Below, piece by piece: positions 34,486 through 43,974 of a stretch of 64,000 bases of DNA. Source of the stretch: Luteolibacter yonseiensis (GTDB lineage: Bacteria > Verrucomicrobiota > Verrucomicrobiia > Verrucomicrobiales > Akkermansiaceae). Location: the NCBI RefSeq assembly GCF_016595465.1, contig NZ_JAENIK010000005.1:29113-93112 (forward strand). The letters are read 5' to 3'. The notes beneath the pieces were generated by a model, which searched no databases, was not told the origin of the DNA, and worked only from the letters and a program-made list of their open reading frames with translations. The position numbers were made by a program, and so were the translations under genes. Numbering within the stretch: position 1 is the first letter of the stretch; each line of letters starts with the position of its first letter.

Positions 34486-34528
34486 GAGAGAAGAGGGGGA
34501 TTTTTTTCCTCTCTTCTCTCTTTTTTTG
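34486..34528 (+). terminator. Rho-independent terminator after the GT25-like gene
   Basis: GAGAGAAGAGGGG (34486-34498) pairs with CCTCTCTTCTCTC (34508-34520) in a 13-bp stem with one G-U pair, followed by seven T. Confidence 0.85.
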
Positions 34529-34532
34529 TTGA

Positions 34533-34566
34533 GGGGGGAGATATGTAATTTAAATATGATTTTTAT
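34533..34566 (+). promoter_or_regulatory. AT-rich promoter-like element upstream of the RHS gene
   Basis: GGGGGGAGATATGT (12 of 14 as at 33261), then ATTTTTAT, 72 nt before the RHS start and just after the terminator. Confidence 0.5.
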
Positions 34567-34637
34567 TTGTGATTGTATATCAACTTGTGGTGGCGGGGTG
34601 GTGGGGGTGATATTCGGCGCGTATTCAAAATACATAT

Positions 34638-37600
34638 ATGAATTATCAACTCAAGAACAGCATCAGAAACCTCCCCGTGGTGGCACCGGAAGAGAACGGG
34701 AGCGGGAAGACGTACCAGGTGGCGAGCAATTATGATTCCTACGGCCGCCTGGTCTGGGAGAAGTCGCCGCGTGGCTTCATCACGAACTACGTCTACGACG
34801 TGGCGACGGGAGCGGTGGTCCGCAAGATCGAGGACGCGCTGGTGACGCCGCTTTCGGGCGCGCCGGAGGGATGGGTGACTCCGCCGGGCGGAGGGCTGCA
34901 CCTGGTGACGGATTATGACATCGACCGCTACGGCCGCGTGATCCGCGAGCTGGGGCCGGTCCACAACGTGCAGCTGGCGCCGACGGATGCGTTCACGACG
35001 GCGGTGCGGCAGGTGGCCTACACGCTTTACCTGGATGCGGCGCAGGAGGTGAGGCGCGCGAACGGCCATGCCACGGGATCGGCGGGAAGCTATACTTTCA
35101 AGACGGTGGGCGCGGTGACGATCACTCGCACGAAGCTGGTGGAGGGCGGCACGGTGGAGGAGAGGATCGAGGCGACGCGGGAGTGCGACGTCGGGATGCT
35201 GACGGCGGGGGAGGATTTCGACGACCGCTGCCGCTGGAGCAAGTGGTCGTTCGAGACGACGGACCAATGGGGCAAGGTGAGCGAGGGACGAGTCTACCAC
35301 GTCATCCCGGCGACTGGATCCGGAACGGTGGGGACGCATTATGAGAAGGTGGAGTATGGTTATGACGCGATGAAGCGCCTGGTCCGCGTGAAGGACGAGA
35401 CGGGCACGATCACGCGCACGGTGTATGACGCGCGGGGGCTGGTGACGGCCACCTGGGTGGGCACGGATGACACGGGTGCGACGGACGCGATGCCGAGGCC
35501 GGTGGTCACTCCGGCGACGGCGAACAACATGGTGCTGGTGGCGGAGAATGTTTATGACAACGGTGCCGCGGGAGGGGACGGCCTGCTGACGAAGATCGTC
35601 CGCAAGGCGGGTGATGATCCGGAGGACGACCGCGAGGAGCTCCGGGCGTATGATTCGCTCGGAAATCTGACGGAGGTGAGGACTTCCGATGGTGATATGG
35701 ATTTGTTGGCGGTTTATGGCTATGATTCGCTGGGCCGGGTGAGGGAGGTGGTGCGCTACCGTGACTCGGTGGGCGCGGGGAATTTCCTCGGCAAGGAGGT
35801 GAACCACCATGACAGCGAGGGCCGGATCTACCGCCATGAGGTGTGGGGTGCGGAGGATGGCGTGCTGACGGCGGCACCGCTGGTTTCGAACCGCTGGTTC
35901 GACGCTTCCGGGAACCTGATCAAGGAAACCGGTCCGAGTTCGAACGCGGCGGTGAAGTATGTTTATGACGGCGTGGAGCGGAACCTCGCGAGATATGTGG
36001 TGATCGAGGGCGACCATCCGGTGACCTCGGGCGGGAGCGGGAGTTCGAGCCTGGGTGGCGAGCTGAGTTCCTCATCGGCCTCGGGCAGCAACGAGTGGGG
36101 TTTTTCGTCCGATTCGGATTCGGACAAGGCGTCGAGTTCATCGAGCTCGTCGGGTTCCCCGAGCAGCAGTTCTAGCAGTTCCAGCAGTTCCGGCGGCAGT
36201 CCGTCGAGTTCCGGCTCCGGTTCGGAGTCTTCGGGTTCGGAATCGTCCGGCTCCGAGTCTTCCGGCTCGGGAGATTCATCCGGAGATGGCTCGGGTTCGG
36301 GGGGCTCGGATGATGGAAGCGATGACGGATCGGGAAGCGGCGATTCGAGCGGTTCGGAGACCGATCCGATGGCGAGTTGTCCGGATTGTGACGAGGACTC
36401 GGGTGTGGGTGAGTCGGGCGCGGGTGTCGGCACCGATGACGGATCGGGCGCGCCGTCCTGTCCGATGGAGCAGAGCGAGGGACCCGTCCGCTATGCGACC
36501 GGGGAACTGCTCCACAAGGCGGTCGACCTTTCGTGGAAGGGTTTTGGTTTCAAGTGGGGTCACACCCGCAGCTACTCGAACCGCATGGGCCGCGATGGCG
36601 ACGGACTCAACGGCTACCGCTGGCTGCTGAAGGAGCTTTCGCACGTGGCGCAGAACCAGGGCCCCGACAGGAACCTGATGGCGGTGGTCACGGGGGCGAA
36701 TTCCACGACGTGGATCGAGCCTCGCACGGATGGCAGCCTGCGGAGTCTTTTCGGGCACCGTTCCCAGATGATCGCCGAGGGCACCGGCCTGAAGCTGCAT
36801 CTTCCGGACGGCAGCTTGAAGAAATTCTACGGCAACACTCCGGCGGTGGCGAAGAAACTGCGCGGGCGGATGAAGTCGCTCGTCAACCGCAACGGCAACG
36901 AGATGACGCTGACCTATTACAGCGACGGCCGCCTGGACAAGGCGCAGTGGGCGGGCGAGGGCCGCACCGGTGTGTTCAATTATGATTATTTCACCTCCGA
37001 CGTGGGAAGAAACGGACGCATCTGCGCCATCACGCAGACCATCGATGGCGTGAACCTCCAGCGCGTGCGCTATGATTACTATCAGGTGGAGTCGGGTGGT
37101 TCTCCGGGCGATCTCAAGATCGCGCTGGTGGAGCAGTGGAACACGGAGACGGGGACCTGGGTGGAGATCCGCCGGAACTACTACCGCTATTATGTGGCGG
37201 GCGAGGCGAACGGATTCGCCCATGGCCTGAAGATGATCATCGGTCCGGCGGGATGCCGGCGCATGATGACCGGGGGTGTTTCCTTCGTGACCACGACCGA
37301 CGAGGAGCTGCTCGGCTTCAGTGATTTCTACTTCGAGTATGACGGCGCGCGCCGCGTGAAGCATGAGAAGATCAACGGCGGGTCGATGCCCTACTCGTTC
37401 GAGTATTGGAAGAATCCGACGGAGCCGTCGCTTTCACAGGTGAACACCTGGGCGACGCGGACCACCGAGACGAGGCCGGACGGCAGCAAGAACATCGTTT
37501 ACAGCAATGCGGGTGGAAAGGCGATCCTCAGCATCCTGAGGGCGGTGGGTGGCGCGAGCTGGCATACCTACCGCGAGTATAACTCCGACTATCAGACCAC

Positions 37601-40600
37601 GCTTGACGCGCGTTCGTCCGCCATCGCCGGCGTGACGGAGCCGGTCATCGGCGGATCGTCCACGCTGACGGTGACGCTGTCGGACACCGGGCGGGTGAAG
37701 ATTTATGATTATAACGAGGAGACGGATCCCGTGGCACCGCGTTATCTCAAGTCGGTCTCGGAGCAGCCGGGCGGGAATTCCAGCCTGCGGGAGATGCTGA
37801 AGTCCCACAGTTATGGCAAGCACGGGGACGTGGCCGGCGGATTCAAGGGCGTGGTCACGAAGACGGCGACCGAGACGAAGGTGGGCGGGAAGACCCTGAG
37901 GGAGACGAAGGATTACCAGTTCCACGACGGGGCGGCGATCGTGACGCCACCGGGCGCGGGCGGGACGTATTACCCGCCGAACTACATCTCGGACGACTAT
38001 GTGCACCTGCAGGAGACGAGAACGTATGACAAGGGAGGAAACATCATCCTCACCTCGCGGAGCGAGCGCTACCACGACGAGACGGCGCGCGGTCCGCTCT
38101 ACGGGGCGAACCCGGGGCCGGGTCTGGCGAAAGGCCGGCGCACCTACACCGCCTATTGGCCGGATGCCATCGGCCGCGTGAGGGCGACCGCGGAGTATGG
38201 AACGAACAGCGGAGCGGATCTCACCCGCCCCGGCGTGCCTCCCGCGACCTCGGACAGCGTGCTTGTCACCACCCGCCGGTTCGCCGGGAACGGTGAGGCG
38301 AACGCCATCGTGGACACCTTGGGCCGCGTGACGAGTTGGAAATCCGACGCCCGGGGCCGCCGCACCGAACTGGTCGAGAATGAGGTGGACGGCGGCACGG
38401 CCACGGACCAGAACCGGACGACGAATTATGAATATCACTCGAATTCGCAGCTGCGGAAATTGATCGTGAAAAACGCGGTCACGGGCGACCAGGAGACCGA
38501 GTGGTGCTATGGCGTGACGCCCGCGGGAGGCTCGGCCATCGCCCACAACGGCCTGGTGCGGCGGAAGAAGATGGCGGACGGAGGTTCTTATACGAATCAA
38601 TACAACCGCCAGGGGCAGGCGATCCGTTACACCGATCCGAACGGCACCGTGCACGAGTACGAGTATGACAAGCTGGGCCGCCTGGTCCATGACTCCGTGA
38701 CCGCGTTCGGCACCGGGATCGACGATCTCGTCACCGGCATCAGCCGTGGCTATTCGGACCAGGGCCAGCTCGCCGTGGTCTCCAGCCATCGGGTGGGCGG
38801 CACGGTGAACCAGGTGCGTTTCGAATACAATGCGTGGGGCCAGCTCGCGGCGGACCGGCAGTCCGTCATCGGGAGCGTGATCTCCACGACGCCGTCCGTC
38901 ACCTATGGATATCGGGATGGCACGGGGAACGACATCCGTCCGGTTTCCATCACTCATCCGTCCGGACGCAAGATCAACTACCGCTACGGCACGGCGGGAG
39001 GGTTGAACGAGCAACTGGGCCGCATCGGAAGCCTGAGGGTGGAGGGAGCGACGGTGGATCTCGTTTCCTATCAATATGTCGGACTGGACAGGTTCATCCG
39101 GACGAGCTATGTGGAGGGAGGCATGGAACTGAACTACAATTTCACCGGAGGCAATTCCGGGGACCCCTACGGCGGCTGGGACCGCCACGGGCGGACCCGC
39201 GAGATGCGCTGGATGAAGGGTTCCACGCAGATCGACCGCCACGCCTACACCTACGACCGCGCGGGCCAGCGGCTGACCCAGACGAACAGTCCGGGCGGCA
39301 CGAACGAGAGCCAGGCCTTCGTTTACGACGGGCTGCGCCAGCTCAAGAACCGCATCCGCGGCGGCACCATCCGCATGGAGGAGTTTTCGTATGATCCGAT
39401 CGGGAACTGGACGGGCTACGACGTGTGGGAGGACGGCGTACAGACGCTCGACCAGAGCCGGGTGCACAATGCCTCGAACATGCTGACGCAGATCGATGGA
39501 TCCAGCGCGTTGCTGGCCCACGACGCGACTGGGAACCTGACCCAGTGTCCGCCGGATGTGGGCGGAAGCTGGAGCGATTCCCACCAGTTGAAATGGGACG
39601 CGTGGAACCGCCTCGCGGAAGTGAGGGACGGCAGCGGGGATCTCATCGCCGCCTATGAATACGACGGCCTCATGCGCCGGACGAAGGCGGTCACGCCGGA
39701 CCTTGCCACCGACACTTATTACAACCACATGTGGCGTCCGGTGGAGGAGCATCTCGACGACGGTTCAACCACGACGACGCACAGTTACGACTGGGGCCTG
39801 CGCTACCGGGACGACCTGGTGCGCCGCGTGCGCAAGGAGGGAAGCGGCACGCCGGTGGTCCACTACGCGCTGCACGACTACTACAACGTGACGGCCATCA
39901 CCAGCTCGACAGGCACGGTGCTGGAGCGCTACCGCTACAGCGGCTTCGGCGAGGTGGGCTTCCTGACGGCGGCGTATGCGGACAAGTCCGCGAGCGATTA
40001 CCAGTGGAACATCCTGCACAAGGCGCAGATGCGTGACGAGGGGACGGGGTGGTACAACTACGGGTATCGGTATTACTCGCCTTTGCTTGGGAGGTTTATC
40101 AACAGGGATCCGATTTGGGAAGAAGGTGGAACAAACGTCTACGCATTTGTATTGAATAATGGGATCAACGGGACGGATCTTTATGGACTCACGCCGGATA
40201 TGGATACCCGAGGACGAATCGATCGATCATGGGACGAATTGATGAAGGATTATTCTGATCGAGGATTGGAAATGACTGAAAAGCAGAAAAAGGCTCTCAT
40301 GAGGGGTTGTATTGGTCTTGCTTTGTGCAAGCTGAACAGGACCAATGGGTTCCCTGAAGAGGATGTGAATACAACCTGTTATCAAACGGAAAAGGAGACT
40401 GATGGCACCAAGTGCGGCCCCGGTCAGAGAAAAGTGGTCTTCGCAAAACAAGGTAAATATACCGAGCCCGATGGCCCAAAGAAGTGGCCCGATGGTGCGA
40501 TCCCCAAGAACTCTGTTGAAGCTTCTGACGGGAAGGCTGGGTATAACTATGTGACAAGATATCCCACAAAAGATGGATTCAGGTATGGGTGGGGCGATCA

Positions 40601-40727
40601 TGCCTGGATATATGGGGATCAAAACTTCACTTTCCATGATGTGCCGGCGAATGACAGGCGCTATCCGGACAGCATGTGGTGCGCGGCCTGCGTTCCTTGT
40701 AAAGGAGGAGATGGTTCTGAAAAGTAA
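34638..40727 (+). CDS. RHS/YD-repeat polymorphic toxin protein
   Basis: A 2029-aa protein. Residues 1-450 carry YD repeats (YDSYGRLVWE, YDAMKRLVRVKDETGTITRTVYD). A Ser/Gly/Asp-rich linker fills 455-590. PVRYATGELLHKAVDL (about 610) opens the main RHS barrel with many G-x-x-x-x-Y-x-Y-D units (YEYDKLGRLVHD, YTYDRAGQRL, YDYNV). The core ends with YYSPLLGRFINRDPI (about 1808-1825) and YAFVLNNGINGTDLYGL. The last 178 residues form a tip of lower GC with RGCIGLALCKLN, CYQTEKE and GDHAWIYG, of unknown activity; Cys/His chemistry is possible. There is no signal peptide, PAAR or TIR at the N-terminus. A candidate immunity gene follows after 6 nt. Toxin delivered to rivals is inferred from the family. 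Confidence 0.9.
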   Translation: MNYQLKNSIRNLPVVAPEENGSGKTYQVASNYDSYGRLVWEKSPRGFITNYVYDVATGAVVRKIEDALVTPLSGAPEGWVTPPGGGLHLVTDYDIDRYGRVIRELGPVHNVQLAPTDAFTTAVRQVAYTLYLDAAQEVRRANGHATGSAGSYTFKTVGAVTITRTKLVEGGTVEERIEATRECDVGMLTAGEDFDDRCRWSKWSFETTDQWGKVSEGRVYHVIPATGSGTVGTHYEKVEYGYDAMKRLVRVKDETGTITRTVYDARGLVTATWVGTDDTGATDAMPRPVVTPATANNMVLVAENVYDNGAAGGDGLLTKIVRKAGDDPEDDREELRAYDSLGNLTEVRTSDGDMDLLAVYGYDSLGRVREVVRYRDSVGAGNFLGKEVNHHDSEGRIYRHEVWGAEDGVLTAAPLVSNRWFDASGNLIKETGPSSNAAVKYVYDGVERNLARYVVIEGDHPVTSGGSGSSSLGGELSSSSASGSNEWGFSSDSDSDKASSSSSSSGSPSSSSSSSSSSGGSPSSSGSGSESSGSESSGSESSGSGDSSGDGSGSGGSDDGSDDGSGSGDSSGSETDPMASCPDCDEDSGVGESGAGVGTDDGSGAPSCPMEQSEGPVRYATGELLHKAVDLSWKGFGFKWGHTRSYSNRMGRDGDGLNGYRWLLKELSHVAQNQGPDRNLMAVVTGANSTTWIEPRTDGSLRSLFGHRSQMIAEGTGLKLHLPDGSLKKFYGNTPAVAKKLRGRMKSLVNRNGNEMTLTYYSDGRLDKAQWAGEGRTGVFNYDYFTSDVGRNGRICAITQTIDGVNLQRVRYDYYQVESGGSPGDLKIALVEQWNTETGTWVEIRRNYYRYYVAGEANGFAHGLKMIIGPAGCRRMMTGGVSFVTTTDEELLGFSDFYFEYDGARRVKHEKINGGSMPYSFEYWKNPTEPSLSQVNTWATRTTETRPDGSKNIVYSNAGGKAILSILRAVGGASWHTYREYNSDYQTTLDARSSAIAGVTEPVIGGSSTLTVTLSDTGRVKIYDYNEETDPVAPRYLKSVSEQPGGNSSLREMLKSHSYGKHGDVAGGFKGVVTKTATETKVGGKTLRETKDYQFHDGAAIVTPPGAGGTYYPPNYISDDYVHLQETRTYDKGGNIILTSRSERYHDETARGPLYGANPGPGLAKGRRTYTAYWPDAIGRVRATAEYGTNSGADLTRPGVPPATSDSVLVTTRRFAGNGEANAIVDTLGRVTSWKSDARGRRTELVENEVDGGTATDQNRTTNYEYHSNSQLRKLIVKNAVTGDQETEWCYGVTPAGGSAIAHNGLVRRKKMADGGSYTNQYNRQGQAIRYTDPNGTVHEYEYDKLGRLVHDSVTAFGTGIDDLVTGISRGYSDQGQLAVVSSHRVGGTVNQVRFEYNAWGQLAADRQSVIGSVISTTPSVTYGYRDGTGNDIRPVSITHPSGRKINYRYGTAGGLNEQLGRIGSLRVEGATVDLVSYQYVGLDRFIRTSYVEGGMELNYNFTGGNSGDPYGGWDRHGRTREMRWMKGSTQIDRHAYTYDRAGQRLTQTNSPGGTNESQAFVYDGLRQLKNRIRGGTIRMEEFSYDPIGNWTGYDVWEDGVQTLDQSRVHNASNMLTQIDGSSALLAHDATGNLTQCPPDVGGSWSDSHQLKWDAWNRLAEVRDGSGDLIAAYEYDGLMRRTKAVTPDLATDTYYNHMWRPVEEHLDDGSTTTTHSYDWGLRYRDDLVRRVRKEGSGTPVVHYALHDYYNVTAITSSTGTVLERYRYSGFGEVGFLTAAYADKSASDYQWNILHKAQMRDEGTGWYNYGYRYYSPLLGRFINRDPIWEEGGTNVYAFVLNNGINGTDLYGLTPDMDTRGRIDRSWDELMKDYSDRGLEMTEKQKKALMRGCIGLALCKLNRTNGFPEEDVNTTCYQTEKETDGTKCGPGQRKVVFAKQGKYTEPDGPKKWPDGAIPKNSVEASDGKAGYNYVTRYPTKDGFRYGWGDHAWIYGDQNFTFHDVPANDRRYPDSMWCAACVPCKGGDGSEK

Positions 40728-40733
40728 AACAAT

Positions 40734-41147
40734 ATGAAAAAAACATTAAAATCATTAATCACATGCATTTCTTTGGTTTTCATCGCCGGTTCCATTCCGG
40801 TGGTTCTGGCGGAGAAGGAAGCTGATATCAAACAGAAAATTAAATACGCGGGAATCGAAAATCCGAAAGAGAGGCTGTATTTCTGTATTGAAGTATTGTC
40901 TGATGGCACTGTGAAGCGGGGGATGATTCTTCCGCAGCTTCAGGAGATATTCGACAAGAAGATTGAAGAGATAGGAGACCTTGAAGATGGCGGCAAGTTG
41001 TATAACCTTGACTTTGAAAAAGCCCCCGATCTTTCCAAGGAATATGGTCTTGAATATCCTAGTCCATTCATAGGATGGTACCTTCGGATGGAGATGGACA
41101 AGTATGGTAAACTCGAGAGATATCATTTGTCAAACCTGCACAAGTAG
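40734..41147 (+). CDS. Candidate immunity protein for the main RHS tip
   Basis: A 137-aa protein with a signal peptide (MKKTLKSLITCISLVFIAG to VLAEKE), then an acidic helical body (LPQLQEIFDKKIEEIGDLEDGG) and GWYLRMEMDKYGKLERYHLSNL. It begins 6 nt after the RHS stop, in the place where RHS immunity genes normally lie, and has the low GC of the tip. A periplasmic immunity protein fits a toxin that acts in the periplasm. No family recognised; the role is inferred from place. A terminator follows at 41230. Confidence 0.6.
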   Translation: MKKTLKSLITCISLVFIAGSIPVVLAEKEADIKQKIKYAGIENPKERLYFCIEVLSDGTVKRGMILPQLQEIFDKKIEEIGDLEDGGKLYNLDFEKAPDLSKEYGLEYPSPFIGWYLRMEMDKYGKLERYHLSNLHK

Positions 41148-41229
41148 CAGAGTTGTCCTCACGGACGGCATCATCTGAAACCCTCGTCGGACGCGGCTTC
41201 TAGAGGTCGCGCCCGGCATGCTTGATTTT

Positions 41230-41273
41230 CAGGCTTGTCACGCCGATGCGGTGTGGCAGGCTTGGTTTGTTTT
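41230..41273 (+). terminator. Terminator repeat, copy 1, ending the main RHS-immunity unit
   Basis: CAGGCTTGTCAC (41230-41241) pairs with GTGGCAGGCTTG (41253-41264), with G-U pairs, then TTTGTTTT. The same structure precedes the other two orphan cassettes. Confidence 0.7.
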
Positions 41274-41348
41274 GGGGAGGAAATCAAAAGCCGGGGCTGT
41301 AGTAGTGGCGCTCATTTCTACGAGAGCTGGCGGTGGCTCCATCGACAA

Positions 41349-41598
41349 TTCCAGAGATCCATACGGCGGCTGGGACCGCCACGGGCGCACCCGCGAGATG
41401 CGCTGGATGAGGGGTTCCACGCAGATCGACCGCCACGCCTACACCTACGACCGCGCGGGCCAGCGGCTGACGCAGACGAACAGCCCGGGCGGCACGAACG
41501 AGAGCCAGGCGTTTGTTTACGACGGGCTGCGCCAGCTCAAGAACCGCATCCGCGGCGGCACCATCCGCATGCCAAAGGCCAAAATGAATCGGGCTTGA
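41349..41598 (+). pseudogene. Orphan RHS core fragment 1, tip deleted
   Basis: The 225 bases 41349-41573 match 39151-39378 of the main RHS gene at about 95 percent (DPYGGWDRHGRTREMRWM; YTYDRAGQRLTQTNSPGG). The match begins exactly at AATTCC as in the other cassettes. After CGCATG the core is cut and runs into ATGAATCGGGCTTGA, 28 nt before the next gene. No tip remains, but an immunity-like gene follows. Confidence 0.85.
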
Positions 41599-41626
41599 AT
41601 AATCACAAGGAAACATATAATAATCA

Positions 41627-42136
41627 ATGCACATGAATATGAACCACCTGGACCTGTCGCTGATGGAGCATGAAATAAAACTGGTGTTCGATTCATTATT
41701 CAATGAATCGACGGAAATTGATGCTAGTGGAACCCTTGATGGTGAATTTTTGGAGATGTTCAACCAAAAAAACTATGACGAAATTCCGGAAGTAATAGGA
41801 AATCTGGCGGCGTTCCCATTTTTTTCTCTCGTTCCAGAAGAGGTTGGGAAATGCTATCTCGGAGGATATTTGATCTATTTTGTACAAATGATTAAGAAAT
41901 CCAGGGATGATTTTTCCGCCACCGGCAGTCCGATGGTTTGCGGTGTGGAATATGAAAACTTGTTCGATTTCCTGAGCCGAAAATCGGTGGTTGCCTGGGT
42001 TGGTTCCAACAAATCGATGTCTTATATCATTCGGAAATTTTTGGATGTGGTGTCCAACACCGTTGCCTTGCAGCATCGGGAGGAAGACCTGATTCAAATC
42101 GCCCATATAAGAGACTCCATCATCGCGGATGTCTGA
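41627..42136 (+). CDS. Candidate orphan immunity protein
   Basis: A 169-aa acidic cytosolic protein (HLDLSLMEHEIKLVFDSLFNESTEID, GYLIYFVQMIKKSRDDFS, VNTVAL-like VSNTVALQHREEDLIQIAH). Lower GC than its surroundings. It lies after a tipless RHS core fragment and before terminator copy 2, so it is most simply the immunity gene of a lost tip. No family recognised. Starts at 41627, 41633 and 41639 are all possible; no ribosome site decides. Confidence 0.6.
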   Translation: MHMNMNHLDLSLMEHEIKLVFDSLFNESTEIDASGTLDGEFLEMFNQKNYDEIPEVIGNLAAFPFFSLVPEEVGKCYLGGYLIYFVQMIKKSRDDFSATGSPMVCGVEYENLFDFLSRKSVVAWVGSNKSMSYIIRKFLDVVSNTVALQHREEDLIQIAHIRDSIIADV

Positions 42137-42216
42137 TTCATAGAGGGCATCACGGATGTCGTCAGACTTCATATGGCGGCATCCCGAGCCTTCGAAAAAC
42201 ACCGTGCTGCGCCCAG

Positions 42217-43917
42217 GTGTCGCACGGGATTCCTTTCCAAGCTTGTCACATCCATGTGGTGTGGCAGGCTTGGTTTGTTTTGGGGAAGAAATCAAAATTC
42301 GGCACTGTAGCAGTGGCGCTCGTCTCATCGAGAGCTGGTGGACACTGCGGCGGCAATTCCGGGGACCCCTACGGCGGCTGGGACCGCCACGGGCGGACCC
42401 GGGAGATGCGCTGGATGAGGGGTTCCACGCAGATCGACCGCCACGCCTACACCTACGACCGCGCGGGCCAGCGGCTGACGCAGGCGAACAGCCCGGGCGG
42501 TACGAACGAGGGCCAGGTTTTCGTTTACGACGGGCTGCGCCAGCTCAAGAACCGCATCAGGGGCGGCACCGTCCGCATGGAGGAGTTTTCGTATGACCCC
42601 ATTGGGAACTGGACGGGCTACGACGTGTGGGAGGACGGCGTGCAGACGCTCGACCAGAGCCGGACGCACAATGCCTCGAACATGCTGACACAGATCGATG
42701 GATCCAGCGCGCTGCTGGCCCACGACGCGGCCGGGAACCTGACCCAGTGTCCGCCGGATGAGAGCGGAAGCTGGAGCGATTCCCACCAGTTGAAATGGGA
42801 CGCGTGGAACCGCCTCGCGGAAGTGAGGAACGGCAGCGGGGGGCTCGTCGGCGCCTATGAATACGACGGCCTCATGCGCCGGACGAAGGCGGTCACGCCG
42901 GATCTGGTCACGGACACCTACTACGGCGAGGAATGGCGTCCGGTGGAGGAGCATCTCAACGACGGTTCCATCACGACGACGCACAGCTACGACTGGGGCC
43001 TGCGCTACCGGGACGATCTGGTGCGCCGCGTGCGCAAGGAGGGAAGCGGAACTCCCGTGGTCCACTACGCGCTCCACGATTACTACAATGTGACGGCGAT
43101 CACCAGCTCGACGGGCACGGTGCTGGAACGCTACCGCTACAGCGCCTTCGGCGAGGTGGGCTTCCTGACGGCGTCGTATGCGGCGAAGTCCGAGAGCGAC
43201 CATCATTGGAACATGCTGCACAAGGCGCAGGCGCGTGATGCCGAGACGGGGTGGTATAATTATGGATTCCGATATTATTCGCCACTGTTGGGGAGGTTCA
43301 TCAACCGGGATCCGATCGAGGAGGATGGAGGCATCAACCTGTACGCGTTCGTTGAAAACAACGGTGTGAACGGGACCGACTTCCTCGGGTTGCAGCCAGC
43401 GATCAGCCAACGGGAGGCGGTGAAGCGGCTGGGGCTGACGACACCGCCGAAGACACCGGCGCAGGCACCGGCACCGGCACAGACACCGCCGCAGAACAAC
43501 GGGAAAGACACGGATGCGGTGGGGGTTGAGGGGGCGCAGAAGGCCTCCGAACTGACCAGAAAAGATCCCGAAAAAAGGGAGTACTGCGGTTCCATCTGCT
43601 GCGAAAACGGTAAGAAGACCCGCACCGACCCCAAACCAGGCACACCGAGCGGATGCGACGCCACGGTCGTTTCTCCATGTGTCTCACCGGCTACGATGGT
43701 AGGTCAGTATCATTCCCATCCGGGAAATACCGATTTCAGCGAGAAGGATTATGTTTCAACCGATGCGGGGGGCTCCAACTACCTGGGAAGACCTGACGGG
43801 GTGCGCCGGCTTGACAAGGCTTTCGAGGGCGGAGCCACGGTCCCGAAAGCCTATACGAGGGGTAATGACGGAAATTTCCACGGTCCTTATATCCCCCCCA
43901 ATCTCAAGGGCAGATAA
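42217..43917 (+). CDS. Orphan RHS core with DUF4329-like metalloprotease tip
   Basis: Open for 566 codons. The first 45 read through the terminator repeat and are probably not protein; RHS homology starts at 42354 (NSGDPYGGWDRHGR) and runs to YYSPLLGRFINRDPI and GTDFLGL, matching the last third of the main RHS. A new tip follows: a Pro/Ala-rich spacer (TPAQAPAPAQTPP), CGSICCENGK, and VGQYHSHPGNTDFSEKD, whose H-x-H-x6-S-x2-D resembles the JAB/MPN-like DUF4329 site (canonical JAMM has seven residues between). There is no clear start codon, so this is a silent donor that could replace the tip of the main RHS gene by recombination in the shared core. Confidence 0.8.
   Translation: MSHGIPFQACHIHVVWQAWFVLGKKSKFGTVAVALVSSRAGGHCGGNSGDPYGGWDRHGRTREMRWMRGSTQIDRHAYTYDRAGQRLTQANSPGGTNEGQVFVYDGLRQLKNRIRGGTVRMEEFSYDPIGNWTGYDVWEDGVQTLDQSRTHNASNMLTQIDGSSALLAHDAAGNLTQCPPDESGSWSDSHQLKWDAWNRLAEVRNGSGGLVGAYEYDGLMRRTKAVTPDLVTDTYYGEEWRPVEEHLNDGSITTTHSYDWGLRYRDDLVRRVRKEGSGTPVVHYALHDYYNVTAITSSTGTVLERYRYSAFGEVGFLTASYAAKSESDHHWNMLHKAQARDAETGWYNYGFRYYSPLLGRFINRDPIEEDGGINLYAFVENNGVNGTDFLGLQPAISQREAVKRLGLTTPPKTPAQAPAPAQTPPQNNGKDTDAVGVEGAQKASELTRKDPEKREYCGSICCENGKKTRTDPKPGTPSGCDATVVSPCVSPATMVGQYHSHPGNTDFSEKDYVSTDAGGSNYLGRPDGVRRLDKAFEGGATVPKAYTRGNDGNFHGPYIPPNLKGR
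42237..42281 (+). terminator. Terminator repeat, copy 2
   Basis: CCAAGCTTGTCAC (42237-42249) pairs with GTGGCAGGCTTGG (42261-42273) over 13 bp with two G-U pairs, followed by TTTGTTTT. Confidence 0.7.
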
Positions 43918-43974
43918 TATAAAGCATCCGTGAGCCGATGATGTTTTCGTATTCTTTTGAATAAAGCAAAATCC

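Noticed and set aside
37434-39752. A 772-aa minus-strand frame opposite the RHS gene
   Set aside because: Antisense shadow; the plus frame has the RHS repeats and the same antisense frame occurs opposite the orphan copy only because the DNA is duplicated.
42217-42353. The first 45 codons of the orphan RHS frame as real protein
   Set aside because: They translate the terminator repeat, and the equivalent stretch in the other two copies differs in frame context and has no RHS similarity.
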